A stretch of DNA of 60,544 nt from an uncultured Gemella sp. GTDB lineage: Bacteria > Bacillota > Bacilli > Staphylococcales > Gemellaceae. A model generated the notes under the pieces. It did not search any database. It was not told where the DNA came from and worked only from the letters and a program-made list of their open reading frames with translations. The stretch spans positions 1 through 60,544 of the forward strand of contig USNF01000005.1 in the NCBI GenBank assembly GCA_900555985.1. Direction: 5' to 3'. Of this stretch, positions 7,163-16,478 are shown piece by piece (the stretch's first letter is position 1; every line of letters starts with the position of its first letter). The translations under genes were made by a program, and so were the position numbers.

Positions 7163-8911
7163 ATGTTAAATGTATATAAAAAAATTTTATCTTATGTTCC
7201 TAAAGAACGATATTTGGCATATATAGGGATTTTATTATCTATGTTGTCCGTAGTATTCAAAGTATGGGGATACTATTATTTAAGTAAGTTTTTAATTGAA
7301 ATAATAGTTTATAACAATACAGATAATGCTAAGTATTATGGATTTTGTATAGTTGGTCTTTTAATCATCGGTATTGCATTATATGGAATTGCAGGTATAT
7401 TAACTCATGTATTAGGATTTAGATTGGAAACAAATCTTAGAAAATATGGAATTGAAGGATTATCAAAAGCGAGCTTTAGTTTTTTTGACACTCATCCTTC
7501 AGGAAAAACTAGAAAAATAATAGATGATAATGCAACGGATACACATATGATTGTAGCGCATTTAATACCAGATAATGCTGGAGCTATATTAATGCCAATT
7601 CTATTATTAGTCCTTGGATTTTTAGTGAGTATAAAAGTAGGGATTATTCTAATAATACTGAGTATTGTTGGAGGAATATCTCTATCTATGATGACTGGTG
7701 AAAAAGAATTTATGAAGATTTATCAAGAATCTTTAGAAACTTTAAGTAGTGAAACAGTAGAGTATGTTAGAGGAATTCAAGTTATTAAAATTTTTGGTAT
7801 TAGTGTTGAATCATTTAAAGCCTTAAATACAGCCATAAAAAATTATTCTAAATATTCTTTAGAATATGCTATGTCATGTAAAAGAGGTTTTGTTGGATTT
7901 CAATGGTTCTTTTTTAGCTTTATAGCTATGGTAATCCCAATTCTTTTACTGTTTTACAATATTGAAGATCCAAAAATGTTAGCTGTTGAATTGATTATGG
8001 TACTGTTTTTAAGTGGTGCACTGTTTGTTTCATTAATGGCAATAATGTATGTATCGATGTATGCATTTATGGGACAATCTGTTGTTGAAAAGCTAGAGAG
8101 TCTTTTTGAAGAGATGAATAGTAATAAACTAACATTTGGTTCAAATGAGGAGTTTGAAAATTATAATATTACATTTGAAAATGTTAGCTTTGGTTATACT
8201 GATAAAAAAATTATAAATGATTTGAGTTTTAGCTTAGAAGAAAATAAAAGCTATGCTTTGGTTGGATCATCTGGTAGTGGTAAATCTACTATTGCAAAAC
8301 TAATTTCTGGTTTTTATAAGGTAGATAGTGGAGTTATCAAAATTGGAGATAAAAGTATAAGTTCATATACTGAAGAGACTTTAATTAATAATATTGCTTT
8401 TGTTTTTCAAAATGTTAAATTATTTAAAACATCAATATATGAGAATGTTAAAATTGGTAAAGCTGATGCATCGTATGAAGAAGTTATGAATGCTATGAGT
8501 TTAGCGGGATGTGAAAGTATTCTTGATAAATTCAGAGAAAGAGAACAAACTCAAATTGGTACTAAAGGAGTATATCTATCAGGTGGTGAAAAACAACGAA
8601 TTGCTATAGCACGTGCTATTTTAAAAGATGCAAAAATTATTATTATGGATGAAGCTAGTGCAGCAGTAGATCCAGAAAATGAATATGAATTACAGCTCGC
8701 ATTTTCAAATCTAATAAAAAATAAAACAGTTATTATGATTGCTCATAGATTACCTAGTATTAGAAATGTTGATGAAATATTAGTAATGGATAATGGGAAT
8801 ATTATTGAACGTGGAACTGATAGAGAATTGATGGCTTTAGATGGTGAGTATAAAAAACTCCAAAGTTTATATAATAAAGCAAATGAGTGGAGGGTTAATT
8901 ATGAAAAATAA
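7163..8911 (+). CDS. ABC transporter, fused permease/ATPase, YbtP/IrtA-like (subunit 1)
   Basis: A 582-residue half-transporter: six membrane segments in residues 15-300, then an ATPase with Walker A GSSGSGKST (about 371-379), signature LSGGEKQR, Walker B IIIMDEASAAVD with PENE just after it, and an H-loop IAHR. The DEASAAVDPENE form is typical of the exporter-fold pairs YbtPQ/IrtAB that import ferric siderophores. The downstream partner overlaps by 11 bases, so the two form a heterodimer. A Fur-like site in the promoter supports iron uptake. No catalytic residue is missing. Drug export is the alternative role. Confidence 0.8.
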   Translation: MLNVYKKILSYVPKERYLAYIGILLSMLSVVFKVWGYYYLSKFLIEIIVYNNTDNAKYYGFCIVGLLIIGIALYGIAGILTHVLGFRLETNLRKYGIEGLSKASFSFFDTHPSGKTRKIIDDNATDTHMIVAHLIPDNAGAILMPILLLVLGFLVSIKVGIILIILSIVGGISLSMMTGEKEFMKIYQESLETLSSETVEYVRGIQVIKIFGISVESFKALNTAIKNYSKYSLEYAMSCKRGFVGFQWFFFSFIAMVIPILLLFYNIEDPKMLAVELIMVLFLSGALFVSLMAIMYVSMYAFMGQSVVEKLESLFEEMNSNKLTFGSNEEFENYNITFENVSFGYTDKKIINDLSFSLEENKSYALVGSSGSGKSTIAKLISGFYKVDSGVIKIGDKSISSYTEETLINNIAFVFQNVKLFKTSIYENVKIGKADASYEEVMNAMSLAGCESILDKFREREQTQIGTKGVYLSGGEKQRIAIARAILKDAKIIIMDEASAAVDPENEYELQLAFSNLIKNKTVIMIAHRLPSIRNVDEILVMDNGNIIERGTDRELMALDGEYKKLQSLYNKANEWRVNYEK

Positions 8912-10619
8912 AATTAAAAATTGGTTTGCTTTAACAAATCAAGGAGCGAGTGATTTAATAAGAGCTAGTATTTTATCATTTCTAGTATATTTTTCAAATA
9001 TGTTTCCTGCCATGTTACTTATGATATTAGTTGATGAACTTTTGTTAGGGAATGTTAAAAGTAAATATCTATATATAGTAATATCAATAGTGGTACTGAT
9101 TGTTATATATGTACTTTTGGCTAAAGAGTACGATGCATTATATAGTGCAACCTATAAAGAAAGTGCTAATTTAAGAATAGATATAGCTACAACGTTAAGC
9201 AAACTTCCACTTGCTTATTTTTCAAAACATAACTTATCAGATATAAGTCAAACTGTTATGAAAGATGTTGAAGCAATAGAGCATGCAATGAGTCACGCAA
9301 TGGCAAAAATTATAGGATTTATTCTATTCTTCCCAATTATGTCTATACTTATGTTAGTTGGAAATATATATTTAGGTTTATCAATAATGATACCTGTAGT
9401 CCTAAGTTATTCTCTAATACTAGTTTCTAAAAGAATTCAATTAAAAAAACAATATGAGAATTTTGAACAACTTCGTTATAACTCTGAAAGTTTCCAAGAA
9501 GCGATTGAACTTCAACAAGATATTAAAAGTTTTGGTTTAGGTAATAAGATAAGAGAAAAATTAAATAAAGATATGGATAAAAGTGAAAAATTAAAACTTA
9601 AAGTGGAAATGGTACTATTTATACCTTTATTTTTATCATGGGTTGTTGTTCAAGGAACTTTAGTAGTCGTAATAATAGTTGGTACAGCACTTTATGCGAG
9701 TGGAAGTATAAATATATTATACTTAATTGGTTATATATTCGTTGCGATGAAAATGAAAGATATAGTTGATGGATTGGCTGCTAATACTACAGAGCTATTT
9801 TACCTAGATTCTCGTATTAAACGAATCAAAGAGATAAAAGAGACTCAAATTCAAAAAGGTAAAGAAATTAAATTGAATAATTTTGGTATTGAATTAAAAA
9901 ATGTGAAATTTGGTTATGATAAAGAAACTCCCGTATTAAAAGATGTCAGTTTTACAGCTAAACAAAATGAAGTTACAGCACTAGTAGGTGTTTCAGGATG
10001 TGGTAAAACCAGTATTTTAAAATTAATATCTAGATTATATGATTATGATGATGGACAGATAATTATTGATGGACATGATATAAAAGAAATTTCTACAGAT
10101 ACGCTATATAAATATGTTTCAATCGTCTTCCAAGATGTCGTATTATTCAATACATCTATTTTGGAAAATATAAGAATAGGACGCAGTAGTGCTACTGATG
10201 AGGAAGTTATGGAAGCTGCGAAGATGGCTTGTTGCGATTTTATAGATGATTTGGAAAATGGCTACAATACAATAGTTGGTGAAAATGGTGCAACCTTATC
10301 TGGAGGAGAAAGACAAAGATTATCGATAGCTAGAGCATTTTTAAAAGATTCTCCAATTGTTATTTTAGATGAAATATCTGCAGCTTTAGATGTAGAGAAT
10401 GAGAAAAAGATTCAAGATAGTTTAAATAATCTTATAAAAAATAAAACAGTAATTGTTATTTCTCATAGACTTAAATCAATAGAGAATGTGGATAAAATTA
10501 TTGTCTTAGATAATGGAATAGTTGAGTGCCAAGGAACACATAATTACTTATTAGAACATTCTAGGGTGTATAGAAAACTAATTGAGAGATCAAAAGCAGT
10601 AGAGAACTTTACGTATTAA
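8901..10619 (+). CDS. ABC transporter, fused permease/ATPase, YbtQ/IrtB-like (subunit 2)
   Basis: A 572-residue partner of the preceding gene. ATG 8901 (MKNKIKNWFALTNQG) is used because TGGAGGG precedes it; it overlaps the upstream stop by 11 bases. Membrane segments occupy residues 20-290. The ATPase has Walker A GVSGCGKTS (about 364-372), signature LSGGERQR, Walker B IVILDEISAALD with VENE after it and H-loop ISHR, all intact. The DEISAALD Walker B resembles siderophore-uptake pairs such as YbtPQ. No terminator was found directly after it; the next gene, pyrD, is 112 bases away. Confidence 0.8.
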   Translation: MKNKIKNWFALTNQGASDLIRASILSFLVYFSNMFPAMLLMILVDELLLGNVKSKYLYIVISIVVLIVIYVLLAKEYDALYSATYKESANLRIDIATTLSKLPLAYFSKHNLSDISQTVMKDVEAIEHAMSHAMAKIIGFILFFPIMSILMLVGNIYLGLSIMIPVVLSYSLILVSKRIQLKKQYENFEQLRYNSESFQEAIELQQDIKSFGLGNKIREKLNKDMDKSEKLKLKVEMVLFIPLFLSWVVVQGTLVVVIIVGTALYASGSINILYLIGYIFVAMKMKDIVDGLAANTTELFYLDSRIKRIKEIKETQIQKGKEIKLNNFGIELKNVKFGYDKETPVLKDVSFTAKQNEVTALVGVSGCGKTSILKLISRLYDYDDGQIIIDGHDIKEISTDTLYKYVSIVFQDVVLFNTSILENIRIGRSSATDEEVMEAAKMACCDFIDDLENGYNTIVGENGATLSGGERQRLSIARAFLKDSPIVILDEISAALDVENEKKIQDSLNNLIKNKTVIVISHRLKSIENVDKIIVLDNGIVECQGTHNYLLEHSRVYRKLIERSKAVENFTY

Positions 10620-10731
10620 ATTAAGTAAGATATAATTTATTGGAAAAGATTGAAATGGTATTTCTTTTAACAATGGTTATTAATTATATTTTATGATAAA
10701 CTATATTTAGTAAACTTAGGAGGTTTAAAGA

Positions 10732-11664
10732 ATGTTAAAAACTAATTTTTTAGATGTAGAATTATCTAATCCATTAATGAATGCGTCTGGTGTACACTGT
10801 ATGACAATTGAGGAATTAGAAGAATTAGCTGGAAGCGATGCAGGTGCTTTTGTTACAAAAACTGCAACTCGTGATTTTAGAGAGGGAAATCCTGAACCTA
10901 GATATTATGATACTGCCTTAGGAAGTATTAATTCTATGGGATTACCTAATAATGGTTTAGATTACTATTTAGATTATGTAATTAACCGACAAAAAGAAGG
11001 AGCTAAATTGCAATTTTTATCAGTAACTGGTATGAGTTATGAAGAAAATATTTCGTTACTGAAAAAAATTCAAGAAAGTGAGTACGAGGGAGTTACAGAA
11101 TTTAATTTATCATGTCCAAACGTACCGGGTAAACCGCAAATCGCTTATGATTTTGAACTAACAGAAAAATTATTAAGTGAGGTATTTACATTCTTTACAA
11201 AACCTATCGGTGTTAAATTACCTCCGTACTTTGATATTGCCCACTTTGATGAAATGGCAAAAATATTAAATAAGTTTCCTTTAACTTATGTTAATAGTGT
11301 AAATAGTGTAGGGAATGGGTTATATATTGATATAGACAAAGAACAAGTAGTGATAAAACCTAAAGGAGGTTTTGGAGGACTTGGAGGAGAATATATTAAA
11401 CCTACAGCCTTAGCTAATGTCCGAGCATTTAGAGAACGCCTGAATCCTAGTATAAAAATTATAGGAACAGGAGGAGTAATAAATGGTAAAGATGTGTTTG
11501 AGCATATTTTATGCGGAGCAGATTTAGTTCAAGTAGGAACAACACTACATAAAGAAGGTGTAGCAGTATTTTCTAGATTAACAAAAGAGCTTCAAGAAGT
11601 AATGAAAGAAAAGGGATATAAAAGTTTAAATGACTTTAGAGGTAAATTAAAAGTTATAGAGTAA
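10732..11664 (+). CDS. pyrD: dihydroorotate dehydrogenase, class 1A (fumarate-dependent)
   Basis: A 310-residue cytoplasmic FMN enzyme oxidising dihydroorotate to orotate in pyrimidine synthesis. Class 1A is indicated by the length, by NASGVHCMTIEELEEL near the start, by NSMGLPNNGLDYYLDY (about 67-82) and by the loop NLSCPNVPGKPQ (about 125-136), whose Cys is the catalytic base of class 1 enzymes. There is no pyrK-type electron-transfer subunit beside it, matching the soluble fumarate-linked form. It is a stand-alone gene with strong SD TAGGAGG and its own terminator. Confidence 0.92.
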   Translation: MLKTNFLDVELSNPLMNASGVHCMTIEELEELAGSDAGAFVTKTATRDFREGNPEPRYYDTALGSINSMGLPNNGLDYYLDYVINRQKEGAKLQFLSVTGMSYEENISLLKKIQESEYEGVTEFNLSCPNVPGKPQIAYDFELTEKLLSEVFTFFTKPIGVKLPPYFDIAHFDEMAKILNKFPLTYVNSVNSVGNGLYIDIDKEQVVIKPKGGFGGLGGEYIKPTALANVRAFRERLNPSIKIIGTGGVINGKDVFEHILCGADLVQVGTTLHKEGVAVFSRLTKELQEVMKEKGYKSLNDFRGKLKVIE

Positions 11665-11668
11665 ACCA

Positions 11669-11703
11669 AAAAGACTAGTGAAATTTTATCACTAGTCTTT
11701 TAA
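11669..11703 (+). terminator. terminator after pyrD
   Basis: Perfect 13-bp stem AAAAGACTAGTGA / TCACTAGTCTTTT (11669-11681 / 11689-11701). Confidence 0.85.
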
Positions 11704-11783
11704 TCTTAAAATATAATTATCCGTTTTCAATCGTATATAAATGAGAAATTTATAAAAAATATTTGGAAAATGATAAATAACCC

Positions 11784-11812
11784 TTGCAAAAACAAAAAAA
11801 AGTTGCTATTAT
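11784..11812 (+). promoter_or_regulatory. promoter of the riboswitch/pbuX transcript
   Basis: -35 TTGCAA (11784-11789), 17-base spacer, -10 TATTAT (11807-11812), ending just before the aptamer. Confidence 0.65.
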
Positions 11813-11825
11813 AAATAGAAAATCA

Positions 11826-11899
11826 CGCACATATAATAGCAAGAATATGGCTTGCGAGTTTCTACCATCTAACCGTAAATTATGATGACTATGGGCATT
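11826..11899 (+). ncRNA. purine (guanine/xanthine class) riboswitch aptamer
   Basis: Conserved purine-aptamer core: ATATAAT, GAATATGGC, then GAGTTTCTACC, CCGTAAA and GACTATGG, in the right order and spacing for three helices and two kissing loops. The key specificity base in the last block is C (GACTATG), the guanine-type; adenine switches have T there. A terminator hairpin follows at 11953. The downstream gene is a xanthine-type permease, so high guanine or xanthine would stop its transcription. Confidence 0.93.
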
Positions 11900-11952
11900 C
11901 TTTTTAATAATGTTATTATTTATATTTTAAAATATAGAATGACTGTATAAAG

Positions 11953-11989
11953 AAAGCTGCCTATAATATTTTTTATAGGTTGTTTTTTT
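11953..11989 (+). terminator. riboswitch-controlled terminator (expression platform)
   Basis: Hairpin of about 14 bp (AAAGCTGCCTATAA / TTATAGGTTGTTTT, one mismatch and some G-U pairs) ending in T7, between the purine aptamer and the permease start. Confidence 0.8.
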
Positions 11990-12050
11990 ATTTTTAGAGA
12001 CTTTTCCATATTTATTGATAGTTGTGTAAAGAAAAAAAGGAGATATTATT

Positions 12051-13313
12051 TTGAAAACTTTTATTTTAAGCTTACAGCACGTACTGGCGATGTATGCAGG
12101 TGCAGTTATCGTACCTATACTTGTTGCTCAAGGGTTAGGGCTTACAGGAGAGCAAACTACGTATTTAGTATCAGTTGATATTTTTATGTGTGGTGTTGCA
12201 ACATTTTTACAAGTATATAGAGGTAAATTTACAGGTATAGGATTACCGGTTGTACTAGGATGTACATTTACAGCAGTTGCCCCAATGATAACAATTGGTA
12301 AAACAGCTGGTCTAGCTACAATGTATGGATCTATTTTTATTTCTGGTGTAGTAGTTGTGTTAATAGCACCTGTATTTGCAAAAGTAGCTAAATTATTCCC
12401 TCCTGTAGTTACAGGAAGTGTTGTTACTATTATTGGGATAACATTAGTTCCAGTTGCAATGAAATATATTGCAGGTGGAGAGGGTGCTTCAGATTTTGGG
12501 AATCCTAAATATATACTACTAGCTTGTATTACATTAGCAATAATCTTAGTAATTTATAGATTTACAACTGGATTTATTCAATCTATTGCAATATTAATAG
12601 GTATAGTAGTTGGTACAATTATTGCTAGCTTTATGGGTATGGTAAGTTTTGATGAAGTAATAAAAGCTGGTTGGTTTCAACATCCAACACCATTTAAATT
12701 CTCAGGATTTGAGTTTCATGGAAGTTCGATCTTAACTTTCGTAATTGTGGGTATTGTTAGTATGATTGAATCAACAGGTGTATATTATGCCCTAGGAAAT
12801 ATCTGTGATAAACCAATTAAAGAAAATGATTTAAGAAGAGGATACTTAGCAGAAGGGTTAGCAGTAATGATTGGTTCAACAGTTAATGCTTTCCCGTATA
12901 CTACATATTCACAAAACGTTGGTTTAGTTCAAATTTCTGGTGTAAAAAGTAAAAAAGTTATGTACGTAATGGTATTATTATTACTAGTATTTGGATCGAT
13001 TCCTAAAGTTGGTGCATTAGCAACAATTGTTCCTCAACCAGTCTTAGGTGGAGCTATGATAAGTATGTTTGGTATGGTTCTTGCATACGGTGTTAAAATG
13101 TTAGGGAATACAGATTTTGCTAAACAAGAGAATCTAATGATTATTGCTTGTTCAGTAGGGTTAGGATTAGGTGTTACAACAGTACCTTCAGCATTCGCTC
13201 AACTACCATCATATATTCGTACATTTACTGATAGTGGTATTGTATTAGGAACTGTAGTAGCAATTATTATGAACCTAATTTTCAACAGAAAATCTAAACA
13301 AAATCAAAAATAA
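12051..13313 (+). CDS. pbuX: xanthine permease (NCS2 / nucleobase:cation symporter)
   Basis: A 420-residue polytopic membrane protein with 12-14 hydrophobic segments. It starts at TTG 12051 (SD AAAGGAG at 12037-12043); the N-terminus FILSLQHVLAMYAGAVIVP is the NCS2 signature. A QNVGLVQISGVKSKKV segment (about residues 285-300) is the family motif after the substrate-binding helix. A guanine-type riboswitch in its leader supports xanthine/guanine uptake rather than uracil. In B. subtilis pbuX follows xpt; no xpt is present here, so the permease is controlled alone. Confidence 0.88.
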   Translation: MKTFILSLQHVLAMYAGAVIVPILVAQGLGLTGEQTTYLVSVDIFMCGVATFLQVYRGKFTGIGLPVVLGCTFTAVAPMITIGKTAGLATMYGSIFISGVVVVLIAPVFAKVAKLFPPVVTGSVVTIIGITLVPVAMKYIAGGEGASDFGNPKYILLACITLAIILVIYRFTTGFIQSIAILIGIVVGTIIASFMGMVSFDEVIKAGWFQHPTPFKFSGFEFHGSSILTFVIVGIVSMIESTGVYYALGNICDKPIKENDLRRGYLAEGLAVMIGSTVNAFPYTTYSQNVGLVQISGVKSKKVMYVMVLLLLVFGSIPKVGALATIVPQPVLGGAMISMFGMVLAYGVKMLGNTDFAKQENLMIIACSVGLGLGVTTVPSAFAQLPSYIRTFTDSGIVLGTVVAIIMNLIFNRKSKQNQK

Positions 13314-13322
13314 TATTATTTA

Positions 13323-13355
13323 AAACCGCAGACTTAGTGTTTGTGGTTTCTTTAT
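13323..13355 (+). terminator. terminator after pbuX
   Basis: 11-bp stem AAACCGCAGAC / GTTTGTGGTTT with G-U pairs, followed by a T-rich stretch. Confidence 0.7.
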
Positions 13356-13407
13356 TTACACAGATTCTTTAAGTGATATTGTTATAGGTAAATATATAGT
13401 ATTTTAG

Positions 13408-13436
13408 TGTACAAAATAAATAATATATAGTATAAT
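13408..13436 (+). promoter_or_regulatory. ctsR operon promoter
   Basis: -35 TGTACA (13408-13413), 17-base spacer, -10 TATAAT (13431-13436). The CtsR box begins 10 bases downstream, overlapping the expected start site. Confidence 0.65.
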
Positions 13437-13445
13437 TTATTTAAA

Positions 13446-13462
13446 GGTCAATTTTAGTCAAT
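13446..13462. promoter_or_regulatory. CtsR operator (tandem heptad)
   Basis: GGTCAAT-TTT-AGTCAAT closely matches the CtsR box, two direct heptads (A/G)GTCAAA separated by 3 bases. It lies between the promoter and the ctsR start, as expected for autoregulation of the ctsR-clpC operon. Confidence 0.8.
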
Positions 13463-13478
13463 AAAGGAGGGTGACCTT

Positions 13479-13997
13479 ATGAATAACAATATGACTGATA
13501 TACTGGAGCAGTATATAAAGGAATTATTTGAAAAAGCGTCAGAAAATCAAATAGTAATAAAAAGAAGTAATGTTGCACAAAAATTTGATTGTGTTCCTTC
13601 TCAATTGAACTATGTTATAAAAACTCGTTTTACTCCAGAACACGGATTTATTATTGAAAGTAAGCGAGGAGGTGGAGGGTTTATTAGAATAACAAAAATA
13701 ACTCTTCACAATGGTACTGACTATATAGATTATTTGATAGATAATATCGAAGGAGAAACAATAGAAGTTGAAGAAGCAGTAAGAATAGTAAAAATACTCT
13801 TAGATAAAGGATATATCGATAAATTTGATTATAATCATTTTGCTGATAGTGTTGATACTGTAGTTGCTACGTACAATCAATTTTTAGAACATGTTAATGA
13901 TGATGTTGCCGAACAAATGCAAAATAGTACTAAGGCGCATCTTAAAGATATGACTATTAAGTTTTTAGAAAATATAAAATATAATAAGAGAGGATAA
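13479..13997 (+). CDS. ctsR: transcriptional repressor of class III stress genes CtsR
   Basis: A 172-residue dimeric winged-helix repressor of clp genes. The N-terminal half contains RSNVAQKFDCVPSQLNYVI (helix-turn-helix) and the glycine-rich wing SKRGGGGFIRI (about residues 65-75) that reads the CtsR box and senses heat. The C-terminal part supports dimerisation. SD AAAGGAGGG precedes ATG 13479. clpC starts 4 bases after the stop, so the mcsA and mcsB genes present between ctsR and clpC in B. subtilis and Staphylococcus are absent. Control by McsB arginine phosphorylation is therefore not possible from this operon. Confidence 0.93.
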   Translation: MNNNMTDILEQYIKELFEKASENQIVIKRSNVAQKFDCVPSQLNYVIKTRFTPEHGFIIESKRGGGGFIRITKITLHNGTDYIDYLIDNIEGETIEVEEAVRIVKILLDKGYIDKFDYNHFADSVDTVVATYNQFLEHVNDDVAEQMQNSTKAHLKDMTIKFLENIKYNKRG

Positions 13998-14001
13998 AGT
14001 T

Positions 14002-16476
14002 ATGTACATAAGATTTAATGAAACGGCACTTATGGTTTTAACTACAGCAAAAGAAGAAGCTAATGACTTTGGTGTAAAAGCTGTTGGAACAGAACATTTA
14101 TTATTAGCAATGCTAAGTATGAAAAATACTCTTTCTTGTAGAACATTAAATAAACACGGAATTTATTATGATGATTTTAGAAAGAGTGTTGCGGAATTTT
14201 ATGAGGATGAACTTGAAGGTACGGAATTCCACAAAAATGTACTGATGAAAATAGATTATACTAATGGTGCAGTTAGAACAATAGAAAAAAGTCAACAATT
14301 TGCTGATGATACTTCTAGCTTTGTGGTAACTAGTGAACACTTACTTTTATCTTTATTAAATGAGCAAAATAGTACAGTACATAGATTATTAACAGAAAAG
14401 TTTAATATAAATACGAATGTAATAATTACTGAACTTTTTGAGTTATTAAAACAAAGTCAAGGGTTGTTCTCTAAACTATTTGATGGATTTAAAAAATTAG
14501 AGACTACCGATGATAGCTCAGAAAAAACAAAAACATTAAATTCATTAGCTAAAGATTTAACAAGAGACGCTTTAAATAATAAACTAGATCCAGTATTAGC
14601 ACGTGATAAAGAAATTACACGTATGATTGAAATTTTAAATAGACGTACTAAAAATAACCCAGTTCTTATAGGGGAACCTGGTGTTGGTAAAACTGCTATC
14701 GTAGAAGGATTAGCAGAAAGAATAGTTTCTCAAAATGTTCCAAGTAACCTACTAGGTAAAAGAGTAATGGTACTTGATATGGGAACATTACTTGCGGGTA
14801 CTAAATACCGTGGGGAATTTGAAGAAAGATTAAAAAATATTATCTCAGAAATTGAAGAAGCTGGAGATATTATTCTATTTATCGATGAAATCCATACTAT
14901 TATAGGAGCAGGAGGAACTGAGGGAAGTGCAGATGCATCTAATATCTTAAAACCTGCATTATCTCGTGGTTTAATCCAATGTATCGGAGCAACAACTACA
15001 GAAGAATATAGAAAATATTTCGAAAAAGATGCTGCTTTAGAGCGTCGTTTCCAACCAATTAAAGTTGAAGAACCAGATACAGATAACTCTATAAAAATCT
15101 TAAAAGGATTACGTCATAAATATGAAGACCATCATAATGTAGAAATTTTAGATGAGGCTATTGATGCAGCTGTAAAATTAAGTACTACATATATTACTGA
15201 TAGATGCTTACCAGACAAAGCTATAGACTTAATAGATGAGGCTTGTTCAAAAGTAAAACTTAGATTCTATAAATCTCCGGATAAATTAAAAGAGTATGAA
15301 GAAGAGCTAATTCGCTTAAACAAAGAAAAAGATAGAGCTGTAATGAATCAAGAATTTGAAGTTGCGGCACAAAAACGTGATGAAGTTAACCAAATTTTAA
15401 ATAAAATTGAACAATTCAAAATTTCATGGCAAGATAGTTTAAGTAAAGATAAAATAAAAATTACTGCGGATAACGTTGCTGAAGTATTAGCTGCTTGGAC
15501 AGGGGTTCCTGTAACTAAGTTAACTGAAACTGAAAGTGAAAAATTACTTAAACTAGAAGAAATCTTACATGAGCGTGTAATTGGTCAAGATGATGCTGTA
15601 GTAAGTCTTGCTAAAGCAGTAAGACGTGCTAGAAGTGGATTTAAAGCTCAAAATAGACCTATCGGAAGTTTCATTTTCCTTGGTCCTACTGGAGTTGGGA
15701 AAACAGAGCTTGCTAAAAGTCTATCAGAAGCATTATTCAGTTCAGAAGATAATATGATTAGAATAGATATGAGTGAATACATGGAGCCACATTCTATAAG
15801 CAGATTAGTAGGAGCGCCTCCAGGTTATGTAGGATATGAAGAAGCTGGTCAGCTTTCTGAACAAGTTCGTCAAAAACCATACTCAGTAGTGTTATTTGAT
15901 GAAATAGAAAAGGCTCATCCATCTATATTTAATATTCTATTACAAGTATTAGATGATGGCCGTTTAACTGATGCTTCAGGTCGCACAGTAGACTTCAAAA
16001 ATACTATCATTATTATGACTTCAAATGTTGGAGTTAGTGAATTGAAAGATCAAAAATTTGTTGGATTTGGTGGTAGTGAATCTATTAAAAATGACTACAA
16101 AAATGTTCAAAATACTATGATGGAAGCATTGAAAAAACAATATAGACCGGAATTCTTAAACAGAATTGATGATATTATTGTATTCAAAACTTTAGAAAAA
16201 GAAGAACTAGAGAAAATTGCACAATTATTAATAAATGGTTTATCTAAACGTTTAGAAGACAGAGCTATCAATATTAAATTAACTAAAAAGGCTATGGCTA
16301 AAATCGTTGAAGATGGAAGTATTAAAGAATATGGTGCTCGTCCATTAAAACGTAGTATTCAAAAAAATATAGAAGACTTGCTTAGTGAAGAATTATTAAG
16401 AAATCCAGAATTAACAGGTACTATAAATATTGATTATAAAAATGATAAGTTTGTAGTGAAAAAAACTAAGAGGTAA
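14002..16476 (+). CDS. clpC: ATP-dependent Clp protease ATPase subunit ClpC
   Basis: An 824-residue AAA+ unfoldase that feeds proteins to ClpP. In order: two Clp-N repeats (residues 1-150), D1 with Walker A GEPGVGKT (about 224-231) and Walker B ILFIDEIH, a short coiled M domain of UVR type around FEVAAQKRDEV (about 450-460), D2 with Walker A GPTGVGKT (about 562-569), and a C-terminal D2-small domain. The single-coil M domain marks it as ClpC rather than ClpB. McsB and McsA, the usual adaptors, are not encoded beside it; MecA would be the expected alternative. It is in the CtsR-controlled operon, with radA 2 bases after the stop. Confidence 0.95.
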   Translation: MYIRFNETALMVLTTAKEEANDFGVKAVGTEHLLLAMLSMKNTLSCRTLNKHGIYYDDFRKSVAEFYEDELEGTEFHKNVLMKIDYTNGAVRTIEKSQQFADDTSSFVVTSEHLLLSLLNEQNSTVHRLLTEKFNINTNVIITELFELLKQSQGLFSKLFDGFKKLETTDDSSEKTKTLNSLAKDLTRDALNNKLDPVLARDKEITRMIEILNRRTKNNPVLIGEPGVGKTAIVEGLAERIVSQNVPSNLLGKRVMVLDMGTLLAGTKYRGEFEERLKNIISEIEEAGDIILFIDEIHTIIGAGGTEGSADASNILKPALSRGLIQCIGATTTEEYRKYFEKDAALERRFQPIKVEEPDTDNSIKILKGLRHKYEDHHNVEILDEAIDAAVKLSTTYITDRCLPDKAIDLIDEACSKVKLRFYKSPDKLKEYEEELIRLNKEKDRAVMNQEFEVAAQKRDEVNQILNKIEQFKISWQDSLSKDKIKITADNVAEVLAAWTGVPVTKLTETESEKLLKLEEILHERVIGQDDAVVSLAKAVRRARSGFKAQNRPIGSFIFLGPTGVGKTELAKSLSEALFSSEDNMIRIDMSEYMEPHSISRLVGAPPGYVGYEEAGQLSEQVRQKPYSVVLFDEIEKAHPSIFNILLQVLDDGRLTDASGRTVDFKNTIIIMTSNVGVSELKDQKFVGFGGSESIKNDYKNVQNTMMEALKKQYRPEFLNRIDDIIVFKTLEKEELEKIAQLLINGLSKRLEDRAINIKLTKKAMAKIVEDGSIKEYGARPLKRSIQKNIEDLLSEELLRNPELTGTINIDYKNDKFVVKKTKR

Positions 16477-16478
16477 TC

